Assembly (NCBI GenBank): GCA_035631315.1
Contig: DASQIZ010000116.1
Coordinates: forward strand, 1 to 64,000
Reading direction: 5' to 3'
Length of the DNA: 64,000 nt
From: 40CM-2-70-7 sp035631315
GTDB lineage: Bacteria; Gemmatimonadota; Gemmatimonadetes; Gemmatimonadales; GWC2-71-9
The number at the start of each line of letters is the position of its first letter. The stretch's first letter is position 1. Made by a program: the position numbers and the translations under genes. The notes below the pieces were generated by a model. It searched no databases and was not told the origin of the DNA. It saw only the letters and a list, made by a program, of their open reading frames with translations. Below, in pieces: positions 1-8,173 of this stretch.

Positions 1-317
1 CCCGAAGGTGGGGTCCGTGTTCCACGGGGAGGCCCCGTGAGCGCCAGTGACCTGCCCACAACATGGCCTTTTGCGGCAGCCATCGTCCGCTTGGTGGTGA
101 CCGACGGCCTTGGTCTTGCGGCTGCAGGAACCACTGGGAGGCCTGGTCTGTGACTTAGGTGGGGCCTCTTTTCGTGATGATGGCAGCCGACGCGTCAGGT
201 TCCGGTCACCTTTCCTGGCGAACCAGGTGTCCGTTCGAGACTGGGACTTGACCCCGTCCGGAGTGCCCGTCCACAATCCCAAGCACGAGTGAATCAGACC
301 TCACCCCCGGAGGGCGT
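1..317. other. Left edge, no convincing gene
   Basis: No coding region can be supported here. One plus-strand frame stays open from the window edge to about position 157, but its third codon positions are not G+C-biased the way the real genes nearby are and the translation resembles nothing I know. A 60-codon TTG-started frame (110-292) is equally unconvincing. The last 15 bases contain a GGAGG-like purine run (about 307-313) that can serve as ribosome binding site for the gene starting at 318. Confidence 0.6.
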
Positions 318-1196
318 ATGCCGCGGCTCAGAATCGCTTCATTGATCCTGTGCACAGTTGCCGCCCCACGCGTCGCACGCGCGCAGGACTGGAAGGCTGT
401 CGACCAGGCTTTGGGCAGAGCGGGCGCAATGCAGCCCGGTGACGTCTACAAGTTCGGCTTTCCGCGCAGCGACCTGCACGTCACGGTGGGTGGGGTTTCG
501 ATCAAGCCGAGCCTCGCGCTCGGCTCCTGGGTGGCGTTCAAGCAAGGCACCGACGGTCAGGTGACGCTGATGGGAGACCTGGTGCTCACTGAGCACGAAG
601 TCGAGCCCGTCATGCAAACGCTTCAAGCGGGAGGCGTCGAGCAGACGGCCGTTCACAATCACCTCCTGGGTGAATCGCCGCACGTGTTCTACATGCACAT
701 CATGGGGCACGGTGACGCGGCCACACTGGCGGCGTCGGTCCATGCCGCGCTGGCGCTCACGGGTACTCCCCCCGCTTCCGCCCCAGTTCCTGCCCCAGCC
801 CTCGCCCTTGATACCGCAACGTTGTCAAAGACCCTCGGCTTTGCCGGCAAGGTCGCAGGTGGTGTCTACCAGGTGGGAGTGGCCCGTTTGGACACGGTCC
901 AAGTAGACGGGATGGTCGTACCTCCGTCGATGGGTGTAGCCACTGCGCTCAATTTCCAGCCGACGGGCGAAGGCAAGGCCGCCATTACCGGTGATTTCGT
1001 ATTGATTGGCTCCGAGGTGAACCCCGTGCTGCGAGCCCTGCGGTCCAACGGCATCGAAGTGACCGCGCTCCACGGCCACATGTTGAGCGAAACACCACGG
1101 CTGTTCTTCATGCACTTCTGGGCACATGGGGACGCGGGGAAGCTGGCGAAGGGACTCCGGGAAGCCCTGGACCACATGAACGTGAAGAAGAGCTAG
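318..1196 (+). CDS. Secreted DUF1259 (LppY/LpqO-type) tandem-domain protein
   Basis: A 292-residue protein with an N-terminal signal peptide, probably cut after the ARA near residue 22. The mature part is two copies of the same roughly 120-residue domain (about 24-140 and 160-288). Each ends with a matching histidine-rich block: HNHLLGESPHVFYMHIMGHG in the first copy and HGHMLSETPRLFFMHFWAHG in the second. This layout is that of the DUF1259 family, which includes mycobacterial LppY and LpqO; the biochemical role is unknown. The paired HxH...H...H residues suggest metal binding, which is my inference. The start is supported by a purine-rich GGAGG stretch just upstream. It stands alone before the PadR unit. 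Confidence 0.85.
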   Translation: MPRLRIASLILCTVAAPRVARAQDWKAVDQALGRAGAMQPGDVYKFGFPRSDLHVTVGGVSIKPSLALGSWVAFKQGTDGQVTLMGDLVLTEHEVEPVMQTLQAGGVEQTAVHNHLLGESPHVFYMHIMGHGDAATLAASVHAALALTGTPPASAPVPAPALALDTATLSKTLGFAGKVAGGVYQVGVARLDTVQVDGMVVPPSMGVATALNFQPTGEGKAAITGDFVLIGSEVNPVLRALRSNGIEVTALHGHMLSETPRLFFMHFWAHGDAGKLAKGLREALDHMNVKKS

Positions 1197-1352
1197 CCTC
1201 GGGACTGCCGCGCCCGCTCACGCGCCCCGGTGAGCAGCTCCCACAACTCGCGCACGGCGATGAAGCATCCCGCGCTCCCGTTCAAGCGCCTGAACCAACT
1301 CGTCGTCGGACAGTTAGGCCTCCCGTCCCGCCTCCCTTTGCCGGTCATGCCT
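1197..1352. other. Intergenic, possible decayed minus-strand ORF
   Basis: No intact gene is visible. On the minus strand, two adjacent frames carry protein-like text: one reads LSDDELVQALERERGMLHRR and the next frame continues as VRELWELLTGARERARQ before a stop. Joining them needs a frameshift around positions 1240-1255. It may be the remnant of a short helical protein or chance. Confidence 0.2.
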
Positions 1353-1394
1353 TGACATTCGACAATAGATGGTCGATGCTATTGTCGAATGTCA
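1353..1394. promoter_or_regulatory. Perfect inverted repeat, probable PadR operator
   Basis: TGACATTCGACAATAG (1353-1368) is matched without mismatch by CTATTGTCGAATGTCA (1379-1394), separated by 10 bases. It lies 24 bases upstream of the PadR start at 1419. Autoregulation through such a dyad is typical of PadR regulators; binding here is inferred from position and symmetry. Confidence 0.75.
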
Positions 1395-1418
1395 TGGTAT
1401 AAACCCGGGAGCGCGCCG

Positions 1419-1751
1419 ATGCTCGATGCCCAACCCGACCTGCTGCAGGGCACCCTCGACCTGCTGATCCTGAAAACCCTGGCCCCGGGTCCCCTCCACG
1501 GCTGGGCGATTTCCAAACAGATCCGCGAGACCTCTCGGGACATCCTGACGGTCAACCAGGGCTCCCTCTACCCCGCCCTGTACCGGCTCGAAGACCAGGG
1601 ATGGATCCGCGGCACGATGACGCTTTCCGGAAACGGGAGGCGTGTCAAAGCCTACCAGCTGACCGCCGCGGGTCGCCGGCAGCTCGGCCGTGAAGTCGAA
1701 ACCTGGCGGCGGTTCGCGACCGCGATGCAGCACATCCTGGCCACCGGATGA
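1419..1751 (+). CDS. PadR-family transcriptional regulator
   Basis: A 110-residue winged-helix regulator of the short PadR type usually found next to ADOP permeases. The sequence shows the opening DLLQGTLDLLILKTLA, the HG-A-I helix, the recognition region around GSLYPALYRLEDQGWI and the wing with GRRVKAYQLTAAG. An ATG at 1389 is in frame but lies inside the operator repeat. ATG 1419 has GGGAG at 1407-1411 with good spacing and begins where family members begin, so I chose 1419. Its stop overlaps the start of the permease gene (ATGA, 1748-1751), so the two are translationally coupled. It presumably represses its own operon through the palindrome at 1353-1394. Confidence 0.92.
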   Translation: MLDAQPDLLQGTLDLLILKTLAPGPLHGWAISKQIRETSRDILTVNQGSLYPALYRLEDQGWIRGTMTLSGNGRRVKAYQLTAAGRRQLGREVETWRRFATAMQHILATG

Positions 1752-4411
1752 GCGGGGCCATGGAATGGATCCCGCGTTGGGCTCGCCGCTTCGCGCGACT
1801 CGCCGGTCACGCCCAGGTCGAACTGGAGATGGATGAGGAGATGCGCCATCACTTGGAATGCGAGATCGCCGAGCGTGTCGGGCGCGGGATGACACCGGCA
1901 GAAGCCCGACGGACAGCGCTGATCGACTTCGGCGGCGTGGAACGATTCAAGGAAGAGAGCCGCGACGCGAGAACCGGCCGGGGTGGACGGCTCCTGGACG
2001 ACCTCCTGCAGGACCTCCGCATCGGGTCCCGAACCCTCAGACGGTGCCCCGGCTTCTCCGGCGCGGCGATCCTCACCTTCGCGCTGGGGATGGGCGCCGC
2101 CACCGCGATCTTCAGCGTGATCTACGGCGTGCTCCTGCGCCCCCTGCCCTACCGGGATCCCGCGCGTCTCGTCACCCTCTGGGAACGGGACACCACTCGT
2201 TCCGGTGACAAGAACGTCGTCGCCGTCCCGAACTTCGAAGCGTGGAGCGAACGCGCGCGTTCCTTCTCAGGAATGGCGGCGTTGGTCCCGCAGTCCGTGA
2301 CCGTCGCCGGAGACCGCCGCGACGAGCCCGAGCACGTCGCCGGCGCCCAAGTCACTCCCGGTTACTTCGCGCTCCTCGGCGTCGCCCCCGTGCTGGGCCG
2401 CGAGTTCACGACCGCCGAGGGTGCCACGGGCGGCAGCGACGTCGTCATCCTGAGTCACGGATTCTGGCAACGCCGGTTCGGCGGCGACTCCGCCATCCTG
2501 GGTCGGACGATGACCGTCGGCGGACGCGCGCAGACCATCGTCGGCGTCATGCCGGCGGGCTTCGTGGCGCCCAGCTTCTACTGGTTGGGAGACCAGCAGG
2601 TGTGGTTTCCATTCGGCGCCACCACCGCCAACCGCTCCTGGGGCCGCTTTCTCCTCGTCGTCGCGCGACTCAGGCCCGGTGCCACCATCGAACAGGCGCG
2701 CGCCGAACTGGCCGGCATCGCGCGGCAACGCGCTGCCGAGGACCCGACCGATCGCGGCTGGTCGACGACCGTCGCCGGATTGAAAGAACAAATCGCCGGG
2801 AATGTGCGGACATCCTTCCTGGTAGTCATGGCCGCCGTCGGACTCCTCCTGGTCATGGCGATGGCGAACGTGGCGGCGCTCACGCTGGTCTTCACCGGTC
2901 GTCGCGGACACGAATTTGCCGTGCGTCGGGCCATCGGGGCTTCCCGGCCCCGCCTGCTGCGGCAACTGCTCACGCAGAGTGCGGTGCTCGGCGTGGCGGG
3001 CGGCATGGCCGGCCTCGTCACCGCGGCCGCCGGCGTTCGCGCGCTCGTATTGCTGCTGCCGGCCGACACGCCACGGCTCTCGTCGATTCACATCGACCTT
3101 CCCGTTCTCGCCTTCACGCTCGGCGGCACGCTGCTCGCGACGCTCCTGTTCGGCAGCGCTGGTGTCAGAGGAACTGCCGGGGAAGTCGACAGTCTCCATC
3201 GAGGAGCGCCAGGCCGCGTGACTCGAGGGAAGGGCGCCGGAGCTCTGGTCGTGGCCGAGATCGCGTTCGGGCTGGTGCTGAGCGTTTTCGCGGTGCTCAT
3301 GGTGCGGACCTGGGTCGCGCTCCACGCGGTGGACCTCGGGTTCTCCGCGTCCAATGCGGTGTCGGCCCGGGTCACGCTTCCCGGAGGCGAGCGGTACGCG
3401 ACGCCCGACCGCCAACTCGCGTTCTTCGACGGCCTGCTGACCCAGCTCCGCGCGGTTCCGGCCATTCAGGCGGCGAGCCTCATCAACGCCCGGCCGTTCT
3501 CGGGTCCCGGTCCCGCCACGAGCGTGGTCGATCCCACGCAACCCGTTCCTGACGTGCCGCCAGTCGCCGATGTTCGTGTGATCGACCCGGCTTTCTTCCA
3601 AACGCTGAAGGTGCGGGTCCTGGCAGGTGGAGTGTTCGACAGCCGACTGGCCGCCGGCGCAACGGCCGTCCCCCCGGTCGTGATCGTCAATCGAGCGTTG
3701 GCGCGCACGTTCTGGGCCTCCGCGGAGGGCGCGGTGGGGCGGCATATCGGACTCGACATGTACGGGGGCATCACACCCCAGATCGTCGGCGTGGTCGGCG
3801 ACATCCACTTGATGGATGCCCGGACTTCGCCTCGCCCCACTGCCTACTTGTCCGCTTCACAGTTCCCACTCGGACAGGCGGATGTCCTGGTGCGGGGTTC
3901 TGGGAACCCGCAGGACCTCCTGACCGCGATCCGGAACACGGTGCGGGCGCTGGACCCGGGCCTCCCGGTCTACGCCGTCAGCACGCTGGGTCAGGTCGTG
4001 GACCGCTCAATGGCGCGAGACCGGTTCACGACATTGTTGCTCGCGGGATTCGCGATGGTGGCGGTCTTGCTGGGAGCGGTGGGCGTGTACGGCGTGTTCG
4101 CCGGCGAGGTCGCTCGGCGGCGGCGGGAAATCGGGATCCGCATGGCCCTCGGGGCCAAACCTTCTCGCGTCGTACGCCTCATCGTGGCGGAGGGACTGGT
4201 TCGCGCGGTGGCCGGGATCGCCCTGGGGGCCGCCGTGGCCCTGATCCTGGCGCGCCCCATGGCCCCCATCGTGTTTGGCGTCAACCCCGCTGACCCCCTC
4301 TCCTTTCTGGTGGTGGCAGCGCTGCTGCTCGCCGTTGCCACAGCCGCGACGGCACTCCCGGCCATCGCCGCGGGAAGGATCCCCCCACTGGAGGTGATGC
4401 GGAGCGACTAG
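1748..4411 (+). CDS. ADOP-family FtsX-like ABC transporter permease
   Basis: An 887-residue inner-membrane protein of the acidobacterial duplicated orphan permease family. It begins with the cytoplasmic permease-prefix domain (about 1-80, with the ELEMDEEMRHHLE and GMTPAEARRTALIDFGG signatures). Then come two MacB-type units, each a periplasmic core followed by an FtsX domain. A first membrane helix lies near 97-125, three more near 355-460, and the C-terminal FtsX domain carries the REIGIRMALGA motif. It ends in the family-typical RIPPLEVMRSD. No ATPase gene is adjacent, which is why such proteins are called orphans; they are thought to work with a MacB-like ATPase encoded elsewhere. The substrate is unknown. 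Translation is coupled to the PadR gene. Confidence 0.93.
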   Translation: MSGAMEWIPRWARRFARLAGHAQVELEMDEEMRHHLECEIAERVGRGMTPAEARRTALIDFGGVERFKEESRDARTGRGGRLLDDLLQDLRIGSRTLRRCPGFSGAAILTFALGMGAATAIFSVIYGVLLRPLPYRDPARLVTLWERDTTRSGDKNVVAVPNFEAWSERARSFSGMAALVPQSVTVAGDRRDEPEHVAGAQVTPGYFALLGVAPVLGREFTTAEGATGGSDVVILSHGFWQRRFGGDSAILGRTMTVGGRAQTIVGVMPAGFVAPSFYWLGDQQVWFPFGATTANRSWGRFLLVVARLRPGATIEQARAELAGIARQRAAEDPTDRGWSTTVAGLKEQIAGNVRTSFLVVMAAVGLLLVMAMANVAALTLVFTGRRGHEFAVRRAIGASRPRLLRQLLTQSAVLGVAGGMAGLVTAAAGVRALVLLLPADTPRLSSIHIDLPVLAFTLGGTLLATLLFGSAGVRGTAGEVDSLHRGAPGRVTRGKGAGALVVAEIAFGLVLSVFAVLMVRTWVALHAVDLGFSASNAVSARVTLPGGERYATPDRQLAFFDGLLTQLRAVPAIQAASLINARPFSGPGPATSVVDPTQPVPDVPPVADVRVIDPAFFQTLKVRVLAGGVFDSRLAAGATAVPPVVIVNRALARTFWASAEGAVGRHIGLDMYGGITPQIVGVVGDIHLMDARTSPRPTAYLSASQFPLGQADVLVRGSGNPQDLLTAIRNTVRALDPGLPVYAVSTLGQVVDRSMARDRFTTLLLAGFAMVAVLLGAVGVYGVFAGEVARRRREIGIRMALGAKPSRVVRLIVAEGLVRAVAGIALGAAVALILARPMAPIVFGVNPADPLSFLVVAALLLAVATAATALPAIAAGRIPPLEVMRSD

Positions 4412-4575
4412 AGTTCCTCGATGATCCTCCGCTGGCTCGTGACCGCCCACCCGGGGCGGAGGCCCGATGGCCACGACGGAGGGAAGGAACCCATTTGAGG
4501 AGCCCGCGACCTCCCGGATGAGCACCGCGCGGCCATCCTTAAACTGACGAGGACGGGTCATCGTCGCCAGTCGGT

Positions 4576-4983
4576 TCACTGGTGCCCGCCATAGAGGGCC
4601 GCCGTCAGCACCACGCCCGCGATCGCCACGAGCGTCGCGATGGCGATCACGCCCGCAGCCGTCGCTTGCCTATGGTCCGGATCGCCGCCGCCCGAGGGAA
4701 CCTGGATTTCCCTGATGTCCGACATGGCAATCGCGTGGCGGGCAATCCTGGTCAAGGGCGTGTCGGGCTCGACGTCGCCGCCATCAACCCGCTCAACCCA
4801 CACCAGACTGTCGTGCTCGACGCGGGGGCTGTGCGCCAACAGGGTGGCGCCGTTGCGCAGAGTGACCCAGGCGAGAGCCGGCGTTTCGCCGGGGTGGAAC
4901 GGCTCCGTCGTTTGCTCGGTCACGGTAGCCGGCGCGCAGGCCACAACGACGAGGGCGAAGGGCAGCCAGATCATTCGGGCCAT
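4576..4983 (-). CDS. Small lipoprotein with C-terminal membrane helix
   Basis: A 135-residue hypothetical protein. The N-terminus has a lipoprotein signal ending in VVVAC, giving Cys16 as the lipidated residue. The middle (about 35-85) describes surface, level and access (WVTLRNGATLLAHSPRVEHD, ISDIREIQVP) in a short beta-rich pattern like those of other small proteins in this phylum. A hydrophobic segment (about 105-130) follows. I do not recognise a named family. It is convergent with the PadR-ADOP unit and divergent from the cytochrome gene. About 164 bases separate it from the permease stop and contain nothing I can assign. Confidence 0.6.
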   Translation of the reverse strand: MARMIWLPFALVVVACAPATVTEQTTEPFHPGETPALAWVTLRNGATLLAHSPRVEHDSLVWVERVDGGDVEPDTPLTRIARHAIAMSDIREIQVPSGGGDPDHRQATAAGVIAIATLVAIAGVVLTAALYGGHQ

Positions 4984-5232
4984 TCCCAGGTTCCTGGTAG
5001 GGTCGCCGAAACCTCTATTGGAGCATCACGTGGCGATCATGCGGCCCCTGAACGACGCGCCCGCAACACGCTCCGTTAGAGATCGGTGGAGCACTGGTCA
5101 ACCCACGCTTCCCGGCTCGCGACCCGGGTACGTTCTCCATTGACCGTCGCTTGGCCAGTCGGACGTGCCGCACCCCACCCCACGCCCCTCTCGCATCAGC
5201 GTATCCAAGGATTGCAACAGCAGGAGGAGATC

Positions 5233-6435
5233 ATGAACAGACACTTCGTGCGGCCGGTGCTTGCCACCCTGGCCGCTGCGCTCGGACTCGCGTGCGTCGA
5301 CGCGCGGACTCCAACCGCCACCCCGGGCCGGGCACTGGCCGCCGACCGAGGCGATGATCAGGGTAACCAGGGTCGCTTCATCTTCCGGCACTGGACCTTC
5401 GGCGACGAGCCATTCTGGACCGACACACTGCAGTTGAACAAGGTGATCGAGCAGTCCGTGTCACCCGCGACCGCCCTGTCCGTGGGCCTCAAAGTCGACG
5501 CCGACCGCCTGCCACCCGGATTCCTCGCGACCGCCGATCTCAATAGCCCGGCGACCACCGTGGAATTGTTGCGGCGCGATGCGGTCGTTGGCCTCGAGGC
5601 CAGGGTGACCGCGGACAACCACATCGCCCAGCTCGGCGTGACGTGCGCGCTCTGTCACTCCACGGTCGACAACTCGGTGACGGCCGGAATCGGGCGCCGG
5701 GTCGACGGGATCCCGAACCACGACCTCAACGTCGGCGCGATCGTCGCCCTCTCCCCGGCCATTCCCGCCGGCGCGCGGGCGGTCTACAACTCCTGGGGCC
5801 CGGGGAAATACGACGCGGAGTTCAATCGTGATGGGATCAACAGCCCCGTGGTCATTCCACCCGCACTTGGACTGGCGGGAGTGGCTGCGGAGACCTACAC
5901 CGCCGAGGGACCCGTCTCGTACTGGAATGCCTATGTGGCCATCACGCAGATGCACGGCCACGGCGACTTCTCAGACCCCGCGCTGGGCATCAACATCCAC
6001 CAGTCCCCGGATCTCGTTACGCCCGAGCTGCCGGCGCTCCGATTTTATCAGCTGAACCTGCCACTCCCCACAGTTTCGGCACCGGTAGATGGCGCGGCGG
6101 CAGCTCGGGGAGAGGCACTGTTCAACGGCAAGGCGGCCTGCGCGAACTGTCACGTCCCCGCGATGCATTACACGGACGTGAATCTCACGACGAACGGCGC
6201 GCTGACCCTCCACGCACCGGGTGAGGTCTGCACCGACCCGGTCCGCGCGACGCGTCTCAAGAACCACGCGTACCGCACCACGCCGCTCCGGGCGCTCCTC
6301 GCCCATGCGCCGTACTTCCACGACGGGAGCGCCGCGACGCTGGATGATGTGGTGAGCCACTACGAGCAGTGCTTCGGACTCGTGCTCACGCCGCAGGAGC
6401 ACTCGGACCTGGTCCAGTTCCTCGAGACGCTATAG
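5233..6435 (+). CDS. Di-heme c-type cytochrome lipoprotein
   Basis: A 400-residue exported protein with two c-type heme sites, CALCH at residues 138-142 and CANCH at 303-307. The C-terminal half (about 285-400) looks like the MauG/cytochrome-c-peroxidase type domain, with RGEALFNGKAACANCH, the KNHAYRTTPLRALLAH...YFHDGS stretch and VVSHYEQ. The signal peptide ends in GLACVDA, suggesting a lipoprotein with Cys18. The reading frame extends upstream to 5086, but ATG 5233 is preceded by AGGAGGA at 5222-5228 and starts a proper signal sequence. It may be a periplasmic peroxidase or electron-transfer protein; the substrate is not evident. Confidence 0.85.
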   Translation: MNRHFVRPVLATLAAALGLACVDARTPTATPGRALAADRGDDQGNQGRFIFRHWTFGDEPFWTDTLQLNKVIEQSVSPATALSVGLKVDADRLPPGFLATADLNSPATTVELLRRDAVVGLEARVTADNHIAQLGVTCALCHSTVDNSVTAGIGRRVDGIPNHDLNVGAIVALSPAIPAGARAVYNSWGPGKYDAEFNRDGINSPVVIPPALGLAGVAAETYTAEGPVSYWNAYVAITQMHGHGDFSDPALGINIHQSPDLVTPELPALRFYQLNLPLPTVSAPVDGAAAARGEALFNGKAACANCHVPAMHYTDVNLTTNGALTLHAPGEVCTDPVRATRLKNHAYRTTPLRALLAHAPYFHDGSAATLDDVVSHYEQCFGLVLTPQEHSDLVQFLETL

Positions 6436-6450
6436 CCAGAGTCCGCTGCA

Positions 6451-6477
6451 GCCGGCGGGGCGTAAAGTCGCGCCGGC
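6451..6477 (+). terminator. Hairpin after the cytochrome gene
   Basis: GCCGGCG (6451-6457) pairs with CGCCGGC (6471-6477) sixteen bases after the cytochrome stop. There is no T-run, so it is either a weak intrinsic terminator or a simple mRNA end. Confidence 0.4.
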
Positions 6478-6495
6478 ATCCACGGGATCACGGGC

Positions 6496-6695
6496 CTACT
6501 CAGCCCTGAGGGCAATCATCGGGTCCACTTTGGTGACTCGTCGCGCCGGGATAACGCACGCGGCGAGTGCCGATGGTCTTGGCACCCGGGCCGAGGATCA
6601 TGCCGAGCACGTCGCTCGACGCCGCGCCGAGGGCGACGCGCACGCCGATCTCCCGGGTACGTTTGCTCACTGCGTACCTAACGGATATCCTGCGG
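6496..6695 (-). pseudogene. Decayed C-terminus of an ADOP/FtsX permease
   Basis: The minus strand reads ISVRYAVSKRTREIGVRVAL, continuing GAASSDVLGMIL. This is the conserved cytoplasmic loop of the last FtsX domain. Then, after a frame change near 6565, it reads AACVIPARRVTKVDPMIALR and ends AE-stop at 6496-6498, which is the typical C-terminal tail. The last membrane helices between these two blocks are missing and no start or upstream domain remains. This is therefore the relic of a second ADOP-type gene, deleted internally and at its 5' side. It differs in sequence from the intact permease at 1748-4411, so it is not a recent copy of it. Confidence 0.8.
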
Positions 6696-6778
6696 GAGAG
6701 ATTCCACGGGGCGGCCCCGGGTTTCCTGGATGCTCTGACCGACGGACCCGAAGCGCCGAAGGTTGCAGCGAACCTCCG

Positions 6779-7108
6779 CTAGAACCCGCGGAGCGCGTCG
6801 GCCTCCGAGTTGAACACGGCGAGAATCTTCGAAAAGCCGGAGATGTCGAACACCTCCCGGACCGACTGATTGAGCCCGAACAACCGCAGGCCCGCCCCCC
6901 CATTCAGCTTCTTGGCAGCGCCGAGCATGACCCGGAGGCCCGCGCTCGAGATGTAGTCGAGGGTCGTGCAGTCGACGGCCACCTTCTTCGCACCCCCTGC
7001 GAGGATCCCGTCCATCTCCTGCTGGGCCTTCGGGGACGTATTGCTGTCCAGGCTCCCCCCAAGGGCGACGATGGTGACTCCATTCTGGGCGCGCATCGTG
7101 ATATCCAT
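6779..7108 (-). CDS. STAS-domain anti-sigma factor antagonist
   Basis: A 109-residue single-domain STAS protein (SpoIIAA/RsbV type). It shows the family order of strands with GVTIVALGGSLDSNTSPKAQ, the central VAVDCTTLDYISSAGLRVML and the C-terminal helix. Aligning with RsbV, Ser55 is the expected phosphorylation site; the aspartate usually before it is Ser54 here. In partner switching, the unphosphorylated form binds the anti-sigma kinase and frees its target. The gene lies 9 bases after the RsbW-like gene, in the same transcript. The PP2C phosphatase encoded at 13298-14341 is the likely enzyme that dephosphorylates it, which is inference. Confidence 0.9.
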   Translation of the reverse strand: MDITMRAQNGVTIVALGGSLDSNTSPKAQQEMDGILAGGAKKVAVDCTTLDYISSAGLRVMLGAAKKLNGGAGLRLFGLNQSVREVFDISGFSKILAVFNSEADALRGF

Positions 7109-7117
7109 GGTCTTCCT

Positions 7118-7528
7118 CTAAGCCAGGCGCTTCGTAAGAGTGATGACGTTGCGTTCGTCCCGGCGGTGGTAGGCCACGTCGTCCATCATTCGCCGGACCA
7201 GATGAATGCCGAGCCCCCCGATCTGCCGCTCGTCCACGGATAGGGCGGTATCGGGTTCCGCCATCTCCAAGGGATTGAACGGTTTACCGCTATCGCTGAG
7301 CGTGACGGAGAGACGGTCTGGAGCGAGGTCCACTTCCACGCTCACGTCCCCGCCCCGCCCCGGAAACCCATAGGCGGTCGCGTTATTCAGCAGCTCGTCC
7401 AGGGCGATGCTTACGCTCCGCCGGACCGCGGGCGGCACTTTGTGCGCCTGCGCGAAGTCCGCGAAGGCCTGGCTGACGCCGGCTACCTGGCCCGGATCGG
7501 GGCCGATGGTCATCCGCAAGCTGGGCAT
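7118..7528 (-). CDS. RsbW-like ATP-binding anti-sigma regulatory protein
   Basis: A 136-residue GHKL ATPase of the HATPase_c_2 group. The N box is ELLNNATAYGF, the G1 box is DSGKPFNPL and the G2 region is GGLGIHLVRRMMDDVAY. These are the hallmarks of RsbW/SpoIIAB kinases that phosphorylate STAS antagonists and sequester a target protein. The frame extends to 7624, but the extra N-terminus would overlap the divergent sigma-factor gene; ATG 7528 begins the normal family N-terminus (MPSLRMTIGPDPGQV). It is co-transcribed with the STAS gene. Which sigma factor or other partner it holds is unknown; the ECF gene starting 84 bases away is not a typical RsbW target. Confidence 0.88.
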   Translation of the reverse strand: MPSLRMTIGPDPGQVAGVSQAFADFAQAHKVPPAVRRSVSIALDELLNNATAYGFPGRGGDVSVEVDLAPDRLSVTLSDSGKPFNPLEMAEPDTALSVDERQIGGLGIHLVRRMMDDVAYHRRDERNVITLTKRLA

Positions 7529-7611
7529 GGCCGCCACAATATGGCATCCCTTCCGCGTCTTGGCGGGAGGGTGCACAATCCCCCTCCAACCTTTGCCATC
7601 CTGAGTTGTAA

Positions 7612-8172
7612 TTGAAAGAGACACCGCTGGCGACGGACGAAGAGGACCGCGCGCTCGTCAGGCGGTGCCTTGAGAATGAGCGCGACATGGCCGTGGCGTC
7701 CGCCGCGCTGGTGGACCGCTACCAGCAGAAGCTGTTCAATGTCGCCTTACGGATGCTCGGAAACGTGCAGGACGCCGAAGATGTGACGCAGACGGTGTTC
7801 TTCAACGCGTTCGCCAAGCTCCGGACCTACGATCCGCGTTTCAAGTTTTTCAGCTGGATATATCGCATGACGGTGAATGAGTCGCTGAATGCGCTCAAGC
7901 GCCGGAAGCAGACGGTCACGCTGGGAGACGATTCGGACCTCCTGGCGCCCGGTGCCAGTGCCGATGGCGAAGCCGAGGCAGAGGACCGGGTCGGCCGGGC
8001 GCTGCAGAGTCTCAAGCCCGATGACCGCGCCGTGGTGGTGCTGAAGCACTTCGTCTCGTTCTCTTACGAGGAGATCGCCGAGGTGCTGGGGATCCCGGTC
8101 CAGACCGTCAAGTCGCGCCTGTTCACCGCCCGTGAGCGGTTGCGCGTGGCACTCGAGCAAGGAGTTCGATAG
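7612..8172 (+). CDS. ECF-type RNA polymerase sigma factor
   Basis: A 186-residue sigma-70 family protein with only regions 2 and 4. Region 2 includes ALRMLGNVQDAEDVTQTVFF and FKFFSWIYRMTVNESLN. Region 4 includes VVVLKHFVSFSYEEIAEVLG and PVQTVKSRLFTARERLR, a standard helix-turn-helix for the -35 element. The best start I can see is TTG 7612; no clear Shine-Dalgarno sequence precedes it, so the first few residues are uncertain. It is followed two bases later by a membrane protein that has the topology of its anti-sigma factor. It is divergent from the RsbW/STAS pair, with a short shared promoter region. Confidence 0.9.
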   Translation: MKETPLATDEEDRALVRRCLENERDMAVASAALVDRYQQKLFNVALRMLGNVQDAEDVTQTVFFNAFAKLRTYDPRFKFFSWIYRMTVNESLNALKRRKQTVTLGDDSDLLAPGASADGEAEAEDRVGRALQSLKPDDRAVVVLKHFVSFSYEEIAEVLGIPVQTVKSRLFTARERLRVALEQGVR

Positions 8173-8173
8173 C

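Noticed and set aside
2..157. An open frame entering from the left edge, considered as the 3' end of a gene
   Set aside because: Its third positions are not G+C-biased like real genes here and the translation resembles nothing known.
3167..3200. Considered whether the ADOP gene is interrupted between its two halves
   Set aside because: The frame is continuous through the linker and both FtsX halves align well, so the gene is intact.
2267..3808. A 513-codon minus-strand open frame inside the ADOP gene
   Set aside because: It is antisense to a well-recognised permease, is rich in Arg, His and Asp as shadow frames are, and shows no family motif.
6530..7243. A 237-codon plus-strand open frame over the ADOP relic, STAS and RsbW genes
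   Set aside because: It runs antisense through two clear genes and a pseudogene and has no motif.
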